A stretch of DNA of 64,000 nt. Source: Desulfuromonas sp. (GTDB lineage Bacteria; Desulfobacterota; Desulfuromonadia; Desulfuromonadales; BM501). Of this stretch, positions 18,233 to 27,500 are shown piece by piece. The notes beneath the pieces are model-generated. The model was not told where the DNA came from. It searched no databases and worked only from the letters and a program-made list of their open reading frames with translations. The translations under genes were made by a program, and so were the position numbers. Position 1 is the stretch's first letter. Every line of letters starts with the position of its first letter. The stretch spans positions 1 to 64,000 of the forward strand of contig NZ_PKUB01000028.1 of the NCBI RefSeq assembly GCF_002868845.1, read 5' to 3'.

Positions 18233-18802
18233 TCAGACCGGGAGGCGCCCAAGTCGCTGGAGAAACTGGAGCAGGATCGCCGCGGTGAGCCCCCAGACCT
18301 CGTGCTCGTCCACGGTGCAGAAGTGGACCGGGTGGCACCGGCCACGGTGGCGCCAGTCCTCCCGGCGCCATCGGCCGGGATCGCTCAGAACGGCGAGGGG
18401 CGCCTGGATGACCTCGGCGACCTCCGCGGAATTGACCTGAAAGGGGTAGGGGTGGGGAATGGTGCCGACATAGGGGGTGACGCGGTAGTCGTGAACCGAA
18501 ACGATATCGTCCAGTCGGCCCAGCAGGGTGACGTCCGCCGGCCGGATGCCCATCTCCTCTTCGGTCTCGCGCAGGGCCGTCTGCTCCAGGTCGCCGTCCT
18601 CGTCATGACTTGCGCCGCCGGGAAAGGCAATCTCGCCCCGGTGGTGGGGGAGGTCCTCGGTGCGGCGGGTCAGGAGCACCCACCCCTCTCCGCCCTTGAC
18701 GAACAGGGGCATCAGCACGGCCGCGGGGCGCAGGGCCCCCAGGTCGAGAATCCGGCTGGGGTGGCGGGCCAGGGCGGCCCTCACCTCGACGGGGTCGATC
18801 AT
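18233..18802 (-). CDS. NUDIX hydrolase, CoA pyrophosphatase type
   Basis: 189 aa. Nudix box seen as GGASHDEDGDLEQTALRET followed by EEEMGI, fitting GX5EX7REUXEEXGU. The upstream LLTRRTEDLPHHRGEIAFPGG matches the CoA-pyrophosphatase (YeaB/NudL) subgroup, which removes damaged or excess CoA to 3',5'-ADP and 4'-phosphopantetheine; the substrate is inferred from family. Cytoplasmic. Its ATG overlaps the rpe stop as TGATG, so it is translationally coupled to rpe. Confidence 0.88.
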   Translation of the reverse strand: MIDPVEVRAALARHPSRILDLGALRPAAVLMPLFVKGGEGWVLLTRRTEDLPHHRGEIAFPGGASHDEDGDLEQTALRETEEEMGIRPADVTLLGRLDDIVSVHDYRVTPYVGTIPHPYPFQVNSAEVAEVIQAPLAVLSDPGRWRREDWRHRGRCHPVHFCTVDEHEVWGLTAAILLQFLQRLGRLPV

Positions 18803-19467
18803 CAGACTGCCACGCTGACCGCGTTCTCCTTCAGGGCGGCGATGGTGGCGGCGTAGTCCGGGGTTCCGAAAACGGCGCTTCCGGCGACAAAGACATCGGC
18901 GCCGGCGCCCGCGATCAGGCCGATATTGTCGGTCTTCACCCCGCCGTCCACCTCCAGTTCCACCGGCAGGCCGCGCCGCTCGATCTCCCGGCGCAGGGCC
19001 TCGATCTTGGGCAGGCAGGAAGGAATGAAGCTCTGCCCGCCGAAGCCCGGGTTGACGGTCATGACCAGCACCAGGTCGATCTCCTCGAGGATCACCTCCA
19101 GGGAAGAGACGGGGGTGGCGGGATTGATGGAGACGCCGGCCCTTTTGCCCAGGCTCTTGATGAGCTGCACGCTGCGATGCAGGTGGGCCGAAGCCTCGAG
19201 GTGAACGGTGATGATGTCGGCGCCGGCCCTGGCGAATTCGGGGATGTAGAGGTCGGGGTTCTCGATCATCAGGTGCACGTCGAGGGGCAGGGCCGTCACC
19301 TTGCGGGCGGCCTCCACCACGAGGGGGCCGATGGTGATGTTGGGCACGAAATGGCCGTCCATGACGTCGATGTGAACGTAGTCGGCGCCTCCGGCTTCGA
19401 TGGCGCGGATTTCGTCGCCCAGGCGGGCGAAGTCGGCGGACAGGATGGAAGGGGCGATCTTGACCAT
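18802..19467 (-). CDS. rpe: ribulose-phosphate 3-epimerase
   Basis: 221 aa, family length. TIM barrel with [13 protein letters not shown], the metal-site segment [38 protein letters not shown] and [12 protein letters not shown], so all metal and substrate residues look intact. It interconverts ribulose-5-phosphate and xylulose-5-phosphate in the pentose phosphate pathway. Followed by the coupled nudix gene. Upstream is rsmB on the same strand after 173 bp, a common rsmB-rpe order. Confidence 0.95.
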   Translation of the reverse strand: MVKIAPSILSADFARLGDEIRAIEAGGADYVHIDVMDGHFVPNITIGPLVVEAARKVTALPLDVHLMIENPDLYIPEFARAGADIITVHLEASAHLHRSVQLIKSLGKRAGVSINPATPVSSLEVILEEIDLVLVMTVNPGFGGQSFIPSCLPKIEALRREIERRGLPVELEVDGGVKTDNIGLIAGAGADVFVAGSAVFGTPDYAATIAALKENAVSVAV

Positions 19468-19640
19468 GGCGGAACTCTCTTTCTTCTTAATTGTCAGAAG
19501 GTCTGGGCGTCAAAGCAGCAGGGAAAAACATTTCCCGGAGAGATTCTCTATCAAAAGGGTCGCAAAGGGCTTTTTACCACAGGGTCCCGAAGAGCGCAGA
19601 GGAAATAATCATGCCGGCAAAAGGTTTTCCTCGGCGGCCC

Positions 19641-20993
19641 CTACCCTTTCCTGAATCGCACCGCGTAAAAAGCGTCCATCCCCCCGTGGCGATGGGTCAA
19701 GGTGCGCAGGGCGCCCTCCCCGTCGAAGAGCTCTCCCCAGGAAGGGGGCGCGACGGGGCGCAGGTCCTCCCGCACAAAGTCCGGGCGGGCGGCGAGAAAA
19801 CGTTCGACCACCCCCGTGGTCTCCTCCGGGGAGAGCGTGCAGAGGGAATAGAGCAGGCGGCCGCCGGGCCGCACCAGGGGGGCGACGCTGGCCAGGATGG
19901 CCCCCTGGACCCGGGCCAGTTCCCCCAGGTCGGACTCGGTGCGAGTCCAGCGGGTCTCCGGGTTGCGCCGAAGCACCCCCAGACCGCTGCAGGGCGCGTC
20001 GACCAGCACCCCGTCGAAACTCTCCGCCTCCAGAAAGGGGGGGGGAGCCATCAGGTCCCAGGGGCGGGTCTCGATCCCGTCGCAGCCGAGCCTCCGGGCC
20101 CCTTCCTCCACCAGGCGCAGCCGCCGCGGGTACAGGTCTAGAGCCAGGATCGACGCCCCGTTGTCCGCCAGGGCGGCCAGGTGGGTCGTCTTCCCCCCCG
20201 GGGCGGCGCAGGCGTCCAAAAGGCGTTCCCCCTCCGCAGCCTGCAGCAGATGGGCGATGAGCATGCTCGCCTCGTCCTGAACCTGATACCAGCCCTCTGC
20301 CGCACCGGGCAGTGGCCCGTCCCCCCGCTCCTCGAGGACGACCCCCTCGGGGGCGTACTCCGAGGGCACCCCGCGGTGCCCGGCCTTCTGCAGGGCATCC
20401 AGGTACGCGTCCCGTGTGACCCTCAGGGTGTTCACCCGCAGGGTGAAAGGGGGCTGACTGGAGAGGGCCTCGGCGAGACCGAAGGCCTCCTCCTTGCCGT
20501 ACTCCTTCAGCCAGCGGCGCGCCAGCCACCACGGAAGGGAGAGGACATGCTCGAGATAAGCCTGGGACTGACGGTCCCTGTCGGGCCAGGGGATGCTTGC
20601 CGCTCCCCTGTCGAGGGCGCGCAGGATGCCGTTGATGAACCCGGTGGCCCGGTCCAGCCCCTCTCTCCGGGCGAGTTCCACGGTCTCGTGGACCGCCGCC
20701 CGGACGGGAATGCGCTCCAGGCAGAGGATCTGGTAGGCCCCGAGGCGCAACAGGCAGAGGATGCGCGGCTCCACCTTGGAGAGGGGCTTGCGGCAGAACC
20801 GGGACAGAGCGAAGTCCAACCGTCCCCGCTGGCGCAGGACCCCGTAGACCAGTTCCGTGGCCAGCGCACGGTCCCGGCCGTCCATCCCCTCCGACCGGGT
20901 CAGGGCGCCGTCGAGGGTCAGGTCGGAGAAGGCTCCCTCGTCCACCCTGGAGAGGACATCGAAAGCGATTTTTCGTGGACTGGCTGTTTTCAA
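19641..20993 (-). CDS. rsmB: 16S rRNA (cytosine-967 C5) methyltransferase RsmB
   Basis: 450 aa, standard. NusB-like RNA-binding domain ~5-140, then the SAM-dependent m5C methyltransferase: DACAAPGGKTTHLAALA, DAPCSGLG and YSLCTLSPEE, which carry the paired catalytic-site cysteines. It modifies 16S rRNA during ribosome assembly. The start is TTG at 20993 with GGAG six bases upstream and gives the conserved TASPRKIAFDVL N-terminus. Preceded by htpX, with a weak hairpin between (about 21009-21035, AGGGGCG..CGCCCCT plus a T-rich tail). Confidence 0.93.
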   Translation of the reverse strand: MKTASPRKIAFDVLSRVDEGAFSDLTLDGALTRSEGMDGRDRALATELVYGVLRQRGRLDFALSRFCRKPLSKVEPRILCLLRLGAYQILCLERIPVRAAVHETVELARREGLDRATGFINGILRALDRGAASIPWPDRDRQSQAYLEHVLSLPWWLARRWLKEYGKEEAFGLAEALSSQPPFTLRVNTLRVTRDAYLDALQKAGHRGVPSEYAPEGVVLEERGDGPLPGAAEGWYQVQDEASMLIAHLLQAAEGERLLDACAAPGGKTTHLAALADNGASILALDLYPRRLRLVEEGARRLGCDGIETRPWDLMAPPPFLEAESFDGVLVDAPCSGLGVLRRNPETRWTRTESDLGELARVQGAILASVAPLVRPGGRLLYSLCTLSPEETTGVVERFLAARPDFVREDLRPVAPPSWGELFDGEGALRTLTHRHGGMDAFYAVRFRKG

Positions 20994-21061
20994 ATCGGCT
21001 CCAAAGAAAGAGGGGCGCGACGAGCACGCCCCTCGGGGAAGGTCGATGGTTAGGGGTCGCC

Positions 21062-21892
21062 TCAGACGACGGTCATGCTCTCCAGCCGGCGGATGCGCTC
21101 CTCCATCGGAGGGTGGGTGGAGAAGAGGGCCCGCAGGCCTCCGCCCTTGAGCGGGTTGACGATGAACATATGGGCGGTGGCCTCGTTCACCTTCGGCATG
21201 GGAATCTGCCGGTTGGCGCTCTCGAGCTTGCGCAGGGCATTGGCCAGGTAATGGGGATTGCCGGAGAGTTTCGCCCCGCCCTTGTCCGCCGCGTACTCCC
21301 GGGAGCGGGAGATGGCCATCTGCACGAGCATCGCCGCGATCGGGGCGAGGATCATCATCGCGATCATGGCGATCGGGTTGCTATCCTCGTCGTCGCTGCC
21401 GCCGAAGAGCATCGACCACTGGGCCATGTGAGCCATGTAGGAGATGGCCCCGGCGATGGTTGCGGCGATGGAGCCGATAAGGATGTCGCGGTGCTTGACA
21501 TGGCTCATCTAGTGGGCCATGACCCCCGTCAACTCCTCGCGGGAGAGGATCTGGAGAATCCCTTCGGTGGCGGCCACCGCGGCATGTTTGGGATTGCGCC
21601 CGGTGGCGAAGGCGTTGGGGGTGGGCTGGGGCAGGGTATAGACCTTGGGCATCGGCAGGCCGCCCCGCTGGCAGACCTCCTGGACCACCTCGTAGAGGGG
21701 GCCGGCGTGGACCTCCTTACCCTTGTACATTTTGAGGACGATCTTGTCGGAGAACCAATAGGAACCGAGGTTCATGACCCCCGCCATGATCAGGGCGATC
21801 AGGGCTCCTCCCTGTCCGCCGAGGGCGCCGCCGGCCCAGACCAGGACCAGGGTCAGGAAAGTCATCAGGGCGGCCGTTCTAAGGATATTCAT
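21062..21892 (-). pseudogene. htpX: HtpX-family membrane zinc metalloprotease, interrupted by TAG at the HExxH glutamate
   Basis: Reading through one TAG (21511-21509, codon 128), the frame encodes 276 aa, a full HtpX length: two N-terminal TM helices, VCQRGGLPMPKVYTLPQPTP and PNAFATGRNPKHAAVAATEG, the zinc site, and the C-terminal [14 protein letters not shown]. The zinc motif reads H127-stop-M-S-H131, where the family has catalytic Glu in HExxH. GAG to TAG is one G-to-T change. Everything around it is intact. Either a fresh nonsense mutation or a sequence error; if real, the 127-aa fragment is inactive. Quality-control protease of the inner membrane. An ATG just after the stop opens the rest but lacks a ribosome site. 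Confidence 0.85.
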
Positions 21893-22009
21893 AGCGTTTT
21901 CACCTTTTTGCAGTAATCGATGGAAAAGACCGGCCCCCCTCAGGCAGCCGGGAGGGCCTCAATGCTCACAATATCAATATAAATACTGGCAGGAGGAAAA
22001 TCAAGAGCC

Positions 22010-22789
22010 TCAGGCGGTCACGTACTCGTCCAGGGTCCTCTCCACCTCGGCCAGGACGATGTGGGTGTTGACGCAAGGGCCCTCGGGACGTCGATTGAGA
22101 ATCCCGATGACCGGCAGGGGGTAGGCGTCGCGGATTCCGGAGGTCAGATCCCTCTCGCAGGCCACCGCGAGAATGAACCGGGGGCGCTTCTCGACGATAA
22201 TCTTGCGCGCCAGGGTCCCGCCGGTGGCGACGGCGATGTCGATCCCGCGACTGGCGGCGAGTTCGGCCAGACCGCTGATGTCGCACTTGCCGCAGCGCCG
22301 GCACTTTTTGACATCCCCGGTGATCTTGATCGCACAATCGAACATCTGGATGCAGTGGGGCAGGAGGATAAGGGTCTTGGCGGGCGGAACCCGCAACTTC
22401 TTGGCCCGCACCAGCTGGTTGTTAAGGGCGATGAAGGACTGCTGCAGGGTGTCCCGGTCGATCCCGGCCAGACGGCCCAGGGCGATGATGGCGGGAAAGA
22501 GGTACTTGATGACGACTTTGCGCAGCCGCTCGGAGAAGAGCAGGTCCCGGCCGGACAGCAGGGTGAGGATGAGCAGGGAAAGCCCTGCGACGATGGACAG
22601 GGAAAGGGCCGCCAGCACCACTCCGAAGAAGACCGGCAGGGCCGGGTGGATAGTGCCCAGGCCGACGTTCGGAACCCACCACAGAAGGAAAGCCACTGCC
22701 AGGACCAGGGCGCAGGCTACACCCAGCAGCCCGATAAAGAGCCGCTTGCGCGGGTGGTAGGCCTCCGGGGAAGGCTCGACCGCGGGCAC
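22010..22789 (-). CDS. DUF116 membrane protein
   Basis: 259 aa. Two TM helices near the N-terminus (~17-40 and ~50-80), then a cytoplasmic DUF116 domain with a Cys cluster CAIKITGDVKKCRRCGKCD that could bind a metal or Fe-S centre. The motif VATGGTLARKIIVEKRP and AVACERDLTSGI, with C-terminal GPCVNTHI, are typical. Function unknown; the family often sits beside def/fmt/rsmB, as here. GTG start at 22789, one base after the fmt stop, so translationally coupled. Confidence 0.88.
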   Translation of the reverse strand: MPAVEPSPEAYHPRKRLFIGLLGVACALVLAVAFLLWWVPNVGLGTIHPALPVFFGVVLAALSLSIVAGLSLLILTLLSGRDLLFSERLRKVVIKYLFPAIIALGRLAGIDRDTLQQSFIALNNQLVRAKKLRVPPAKTLILLPHCIQMFDCAIKITGDVKKCRRCGKCDISGLAELAASRGIDIAVATGGTLARKIIVEKRPRFILAVACERDLTSGIRDAYPLPVIGILNRRPEGPCVNTHIVLAEVERTLDEYVTA

Positions 22790-22790
22790 C

Positions 22791-23735
22791 TCAGGACTCC
22801 AGACGGGTTCCGGCAGGCAGGGGGCAGCCCCGCAAAAAGTCGGCGGCGCCCAGGCGTTCCTTGCCCGGCAGCTGCAATTCGCGCACCAGCAGGGCTCCCT
22901 CGCCGCAGGCGATGCGCACCCCTTCCGGTCCGGCTGACAGGACTGTGCCGGGATCGCCCGCGCCCTCGGCAGGAAGGGTGGAGGCGACCTTCAGCACCTC
23001 GCCCTCGAGACCCGTGTAGGCCCCGGGCCAGGGATCGAGGCCCCGCACCAGGTTGTGCACCGCCGTCGCGCTGAGACTCCAGTCGATGCGGCCGTCCTCT
23101 TTCTTGAGCATGGGGGCATAGGTGCTTTGCGCGTCGTCCTGCGCCTCGCCCTTCAGGGTGCCGGCGCAAAGGAGGGTCAGGGTCTCCTCCATGGCATCGC
23201 GGCCGAGCGCCGCGATGCGGTCGTGGAGCTGCCCGGCGGTTTCCTCGGGGCCGATGGGGGTGGAGCGCTTGACCAGCATGTCGCCGGTATCGAGGCCCAC
23301 GTCCATGTACATGGTGGTGACCCCGGTCTCCTTCTCGCCCTCGATGATCGCCTTGTTGATCGGCGCCGCTCCGCGATAGCGCGGCAGCAGCGAGGCATGC
23401 ACGTTGATACAGCCGTACTTGGGAATCTCGAGCACGCTTTTCGGCAGGATCTGGCCGTAGGCCACGACGACGATCAGGTCCGGGGCAAGGGCCCTGAGCT
23501 CTTCCACCACGGCCGGGTCGCGCAGTTTCTGCGGCTGAAAGACGGCGATGCCGTGCTCCTGGGCCAGCTCCTTGACCGGCGGCGGGGCGAGCTTCTTGCC
23601 CCGCCCCTTGGGGCGGTCGGGCTGAGTATAGACGCCGCAGAGGTTCACCCCCGCCGCGAGCAGCCCCTCCAGGGTGGACAGGGCGAAATCGGGCGTCCCC
23701 ATGAAGACGGTACGGATATCCTGTGGTTTGATCAC
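22791..23735 (-). CDS. fmt: methionyl-tRNA formyltransferase
   Basis: 314 aa, family length. N-terminal formyltransferase fold with VFMGTPDFALSTLEGLL, the catalytic Asn/His segment CINVHASLLPRYRGAAPI and VGLDTGDML carrying the Asp, then the C-terminal OB-like tRNA domain. It formylates initiator Met-tRNA using 10-formyl-THF. The start is GTG at 23735, overlapping the def stop as GTGA, with GGAG upstream. The frame extends further 5' but that part is antisense-free read-through of def. Confidence 0.95.
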   Translation of the reverse strand: MIKPQDIRTVFMGTPDFALSTLEGLLAAGVNLCGVYTQPDRPKGRGKKLAPPPVKELAQEHGIAVFQPQKLRDPAVVEELRALAPDLIVVVAYGQILPKSVLEIPKYGCINVHASLLPRYRGAAPINKAIIEGEKETGVTTMYMDVGLDTGDMLVKRSTPIGPEETAGQLHDRIAALGRDAMEETLTLLCAGTLKGEAQDDAQSTYAPMLKKEDGRIDWSLSATAVHNLVRGLDPWPGAYTGLEGEVLKVASTLPAEGAGDPGTVLSAGPEGVRIACGEGALLVRELQLPGKERLGAADFLRGCPLPAGTRLES

Positions 23736-24250
23736 ATCTGCTCCTGTTGTTGGTCCATGATTTTCTTGTATTTTTTCCGGAACATGTTCCTCTTCAGCGC
23801 AGAGAGGCGGTCCACGAAGAGAATGCCGTCGAGATGGTCGATCTCGTGCTGAAAGGCGACGGCCAGAAGGCCGTCGGCCTCCATCTCCCGCTCCTCGCCG
23901 TCCAGGTCGAGAAAGCGGACCTTCACCCACGCGCTGCGCGAAACCCGGGCGTAGTAGCCGGGCACCGACAGGCACCCCTCTTCCTCGAAGTCCTCCCCCT
24001 CGCGCGCGACAATCTCGGGGTTGACCGCGGCGATAAGCCGGGGCGCCTCGTCCTTGGGCGAGCAGTCGATCACCACCAGACGCTTGGAGACTCCGACCTG
24101 CGGAGCCGCAAGGCCGACTCCGGGGGCGGCGTACATCGTCTCGGCCATGTCGGCGGCCAGGGTCTTCAAGGACTCGTCGACACCGGCGACGGGCTCCGAA
24201 GCCCGGGCCAGAATCGGTTCAGGATAATGCAGGATTCGCAGAAGCGCCAT
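23732..24250 (-). CDS. def: peptide deformylase
   Basis: 172 aa. All three motifs are present: GVGLAAPQVG, EEGCLSVPG and QHEIDHLDG, giving the Cys and two His metal ligands and the catalytic Glu. It removes the formyl group from new polypeptides; paired with fmt as usual. I prefer the ATG at 24250 (MALLRILHYPEP, family N-terminus, GGAA upstream) over the TTG 12 bases earlier. Overlaps fmt by 4 bp. Confidence 0.95.
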   Translation of the reverse strand: MALLRILHYPEPILARASEPVAGVDESLKTLAADMAETMYAAPGVGLAAPQVGVSKRLVVIDCSPKDEAPRLIAAVNPEIVAREGEDFEEEGCLSVPGYYARVSRSAWVKVRFLDLDGEEREMEADGLLAVAFQHEIDHLDGILFVDRLSALKRNMFRKKYKKIMDQQQEQM

Positions 24251-24327
24251 ATCTATTTCCAAATCGTCGTCTGCTCAATGACAGATGAGGGCAACCCGCG
24301 GGACGCCCTTGTCTTCAGCAAAACCTC

Positions 24328-24357
24328 ATGATAAAGGCACAAACCCGCTGAAGTCAA
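24328..24357 (-). promoter_or_regulatory. sigma70-type promoter for def-fmt-DUF116
   Basis: Minus strand: TTGACT (24357-24352), 18-nt spacer, TATCAT (24333-24328). About 80 bp before the def ATG, and divergent from the promoter at 24447. Confidence 0.55.
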
Positions 24358-24446
24358 CCTCCGACCGGGGCGCTCCGCCACAATAAACCCTCCCGGAAAC
24401 AGGGCAATACGTTCCGGGCGAATCTCTGCCCCGCCACGCGGGCGTC

Positions 24447-24475
24447 TTGCAAAAAAGAAAAAAAACTTCTATGAT
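24447..24475 (+). promoter_or_regulatory. sigma70-type promoter for the CydA-like/cytochrome c operon
   Basis: TTGCAA (24447-24452), 17-nt A-rich spacer, TATGAT (24470-24475). Followed by AAGGAGG five bases before the ATG at 24508. Confidence 0.6.
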
Positions 24476-24507
24476 TTTAAATCTTTCGATCGGCCAAGGA
24501 GGGCTGC

Positions 24508-26286
24508 ATGAACTATCCGGTCTGGTACCTGCCGGGGATCGGCGGAGGGACGCTCATCGCCCTGATCGCCGTCACCCATGTCTTCATCTCCCACTTCGCC
24601 GTCGGCGGCGGCCTTTACCTGGTCATGGCCGAGCGCAAGGGGCTGCGGGAGCAGAACCGGGGGATTCTCGACTTCACCCGGTCCCACGCCAAGTTCTTCA
24701 TGCTCGTGACGATGGTGGCCGGCGGGATGACAGGGGTGGGGATCTGGTTCGTCATCTCCCTGGTGCAGCCCGCCGCCACGAGCCTCCTCATCCATACCTT
24801 CGTCTTCGGATGGGCCGCCGAGTGGGTCTTCTTCCTGGTGGAGATCGTCGCGGTCCTCGTCTACTACTACACCTTCGACCGCATGGCCCCCCGCACCCAC
24901 ATGGCCGTGGGGTGGGTCTACTTCGTCTCGGCCTGGCTGAGCCTCTTTCTCATCACAGGCATTATCGGCTTCATGCTCACCCCCGGCGGCTGGCTGCAGA
25001 ACGCCTCCTTCTGGTCGGGATTCTTCAACCCCTCCTTCTGGCCCTCCCTCGTCTTCCGCACCTGCATCGCCCTCATGTTCGCCGGGGTCTACGCCTTCGT
25101 CACCACCGCCTTTCTGAAGGACCGGGAGCTCAAGGCGGCCATGACCCGCTTCTCGGGGAAATGGGTCCTCCTCGCCTTCCTCCCCGCCGTCCCCGCAGGA
25201 TTCTGGTACCTCTCGGTCCTCCCCGGGCCGGCCCGCGCCCTCGTCGCCGGAGGGTCTCCGACCATCCAGCGGACCCTCGAATGGGGATTGTGGGCCGTCA
25301 TCGCCCTGCTCGTCCTCTCCCTGCTCCTCACCCTGGCCCGCCCGGCGGCTCACAACAAGCTCCTCTCCTTCGTCGTGCTGGGGTGCGCCTTCCTCTTCAT
25401 GGGCTCCTTCGAGTGGACCCGGGAGGCCGCCCGCCGCCCCTACGTCATCAACGAGGTCATGTATTCCAACGGCCTTCTGGAGAAGGACGTGACCGCCCTC
25501 TGCGCGGAGGGATGCCTCCCGACGGCCCGATGGGGGGGGATGCGGGAGCTCCACGAGGAGAGCCTGGTGGAGGCCGGAGCCGCCCTCTTCCGCGTACAGT
25601 GCTTCGCCTGCCACAGCGTCGGCGGACCGAACAACGACATCCTCCCCCGCACGGCCACCATGCCCTTCGCTGCCCTGAAGACGTATATCTCCTCCCTCCA
25701 CGAGCGCCGCTACTTCATGCCCCCCTTCGCGGGGACCGACGCGGAGGCCCGGGCCCTGACGGCCTACCTGACGGCGGGGCTGCACGGCAAGCCCCTCCCC
25801 CCCGAGGAGCCTCCGGCCGTCGCCGGGGCGGATGAGGGGAGAACGATCTTCGAGGAGAACTGCCTCTTCTGCCACCCCCTGGAACTGGTAGAGGCCCGCA
25901 CCTCCGGATGGAGCCGGGAAAAGGTCCGCGAAGGGATCGGCAACCTGAGCGCCCTCAACCCTGCCATGCCCGATTTCTACGGGACGGAAGAGGAGAAGGA
26001 TCTCCTCGCCGCCTACATCGCCTCTTTACAGGGGAGCGTCCCGGTGGCCGGGCACGACCCGGGCGAGGACGTCTTCGAAGAGCACTGCGCCCTCTGCCAC
26101 ACCCTCGAAGGCGACTACAACCAGCTCCTCCCCAAGATCGCCGGGTGGGACGAGGCGAAGATCCGCGCCGCCCTCGACGGCTTGGAGCGCCTCAACCCCG
26201 CCATGCCCCCCCTTTCGGCCACCGCCGCCGAGAAGGACGCCCTGGCCCGCTTTCTCGCCGAGTCCCTGAAAGGAGGCGCCCGATGA
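24508..26286 (+). CDS. cytochrome bd-superfamily (CydA-like) membrane subunit fused to three c-type heme motifs
   Basis: 592 aa. Residues 1-~320 form about eight TM helices with a CydA-like pattern: early His in THVFISHFAVGGGLYLVMAE, paired Glu in GWAAEWVFFLVEIVAVLVYYY, and REAARRPYVINEVMY, which resembles the CydA GRQPW segment. The C-terminal ~225 residues carry three CxxCH motifs (CFACH, CLFCH, CALCH), i.e. periplasmic cytochrome c domains. Members of the bd superfamily that lack the usual quinol site are thought to use other donors; this one may take electrons from, or pass them to, periplasmic cytochromes. Strong ribosome site. Partner gene overlaps by ATGA. Confidence 0.72.
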   Translation: MNYPVWYLPGIGGGTLIALIAVTHVFISHFAVGGGLYLVMAERKGLREQNRGILDFTRSHAKFFMLVTMVAGGMTGVGIWFVISLVQPAATSLLIHTFVFGWAAEWVFFLVEIVAVLVYYYTFDRMAPRTHMAVGWVYFVSAWLSLFLITGIIGFMLTPGGWLQNASFWSGFFNPSFWPSLVFRTCIALMFAGVYAFVTTAFLKDRELKAAMTRFSGKWVLLAFLPAVPAGFWYLSVLPGPARALVAGGSPTIQRTLEWGLWAVIALLVLSLLLTLARPAAHNKLLSFVVLGCAFLFMGSFEWTREAARRPYVINEVMYSNGLLEKDVTALCAEGCLPTARWGGMRELHEESLVEAGAALFRVQCFACHSVGGPNNDILPRTATMPFAALKTYISSLHERRYFMPPFAGTDAEARALTAYLTAGLHGKPLPPEEPPAVAGADEGRTIFEENCLFCHPLELVEARTSGWSREKVREGIGNLSALNPAMPDFYGTEEEKDLLAAYIASLQGSVPVAGHDPGEDVFEEHCALCHTLEGDYNQLLPKIAGWDEAKIRAALDGLERLNPAMPPLSATAAEKDALARFLAESLKGGAR

Positions 26287-27368
26287 GCCCCCTCATCCCG
26301 ACACCCGACACCCTCCCCGCGCACTGGGGGGTCTTCCAGTCCCTTCTTCTGCTGACCTTCCCCCTCCACCTCCTCTTGATGAACGCCGCCCTCGGGGCGG
26401 CGGCGGGGGCCCTCCTGGTGCGGGGAAAAGGGGAGACGGGGCGGCGCCTCTCCTTCGATCTGGCCCGGGTACTGCCGCTGCTCATCGCCTTCACCGTCAA
26501 CTTCGGCGTGGCCCCCTTCCTCTTCGTCCAGGTCCTCTACGGCCACTTCATCTACCCCAGCTCCATCCTCATGGGGGTCTTCTGGCTGTCGATCGTCCCC
26601 TGCCTGATCGCCGCCTACTACGGGGCATACCTCTACGACTTCCGCTTCGCCGCCCTCGGGCGCCTCGGCCCCCCCGTCCTGGCGGGCAGCCTGGCGCTGC
26701 TGCTGGCCATTGCCTTCGTCTTCAGCAACAACATGACCCTCATGCTCGCCCCGGGCCGCTGGAGCGCCTACTTCGACAACCCCTACGGCACCCTGCTCAA
26801 CCTCTCCGACCCCGCCCTCTGGCCCCGCTACCTCCACATGGTCACCGGCGCCCTCGCTGTGGGGGGGCTCTTCGTCGCTCTCTTCGGAGCGTTCAGGGAG
26901 AAGGCGGACCCCGGCGCGGGTGAACTGGCCCGCAGGGTCGGGATGCGCACCTTCGCCCTGCTGACGGTGGCCCAGGTCCCCCTCGGAGCCTGGTTCCTCC
27001 TCGCCCTGCCCCGCCCGGTCATGCTCACCTTCATGGGAGGGAACCTCCTCGCGACGGCCCTCTTCGCCTGCGCCCTCCTCCTGATCGCGGGGACCCTCGT
27101 CGCCGCCCTGCGATCCAGGCTCGCCCTGGCCGCCTGGACGGCCCTCCCCCTGGTGGCGGTCATGACCCTGCTGCGCGCCTTCGTGCGCAGTGCCTACCTG
27201 CGGGAGCACTTCACCCTCGACCAGCTCCAAAGCGTCACCGCCTACGGGCCGATGGTTCTCTTTTTCGGCAGCCTCCTCATCGGCATCGCGGCCATCGCCT
27301 GGCTGGTCGCCAAGGCGGCGGCCGCCTTCCGGAAGCCGGCCCCGCCCGAAGAGGGCGAGGCTTGGTAA
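26283..27368 (+). CDS. integral membrane partner of the CydA-like cytochrome
   Basis: 361 aa, about nine TM helices and few polar loops. Not CydB by obvious motifs. The opening HWGVFQSLLLLTFPLHLLLMN and later RYLHMVTGALAVGGLFVAL resemble the helix pattern and His placement of the neighbouring CydA-like subunit, so it may be a degenerate paralogue forming a two-subunit core. Further His are in YGHFIYPSSILMG. Start fixed by the ATGA overlap with the upstream stop, so co-translated. Convergent with sucD across a terminator. Confidence 0.65.
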   Translation: MSPLIPTPDTLPAHWGVFQSLLLLTFPLHLLLMNAALGAAAGALLVRGKGETGRRLSFDLARVLPLLIAFTVNFGVAPFLFVQVLYGHFIYPSSILMGVFWLSIVPCLIAAYYGAYLYDFRFAALGRLGPPVLAGSLALLLAIAFVFSNNMTLMLAPGRWSAYFDNPYGTLLNLSDPALWPRYLHMVTGALAVGGLFVALFGAFREKADPGAGELARRVGMRTFALLTVAQVPLGAWFLLALPRPVMLTFMGGNLLATALFACALLLIAGTLVAALRSRLALAAWTALPLVAVMTLLRAFVRSAYLREHFTLDQLQSVTAYGPMVLFFGSLLIGIAAIAWLVAKAAAAFRKPAPPEEGEAW

Positions 27369-27440
27369 CGATCCCATCCCCTGTCCTTCGGGCAGAGCCC
27401 CTTGGGTCACGATGCAACCGCCGGGTCACCCCCCAAAACA

Positions 27441-27485
27441 AAAGGCGGGCCCGGTGCTAACCCGGGCCCGCCTCGATCCTTTCCC
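27441..27485. terminator. bidirectional terminator between cytochrome operon and sucD
   Basis: Perfect 11-bp stem GGCGGGCCCGG (27444-27454) with CCGGGCCCGCC (27462-27472) and a 7-nt loop. Read on the minus strand it is followed by TTTTGTTTT, so it mainly ends sucCD. Confidence 0.88.
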
Positions 27486-27500
27486 AAAAAACCTGCCCCG

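Noticed and set aside
22010-23735. Frameshift between fmt and DUF116
   Set aside because: The one-base gap between TGA and the GTG start is ordinary coupling; both proteins have complete termini.
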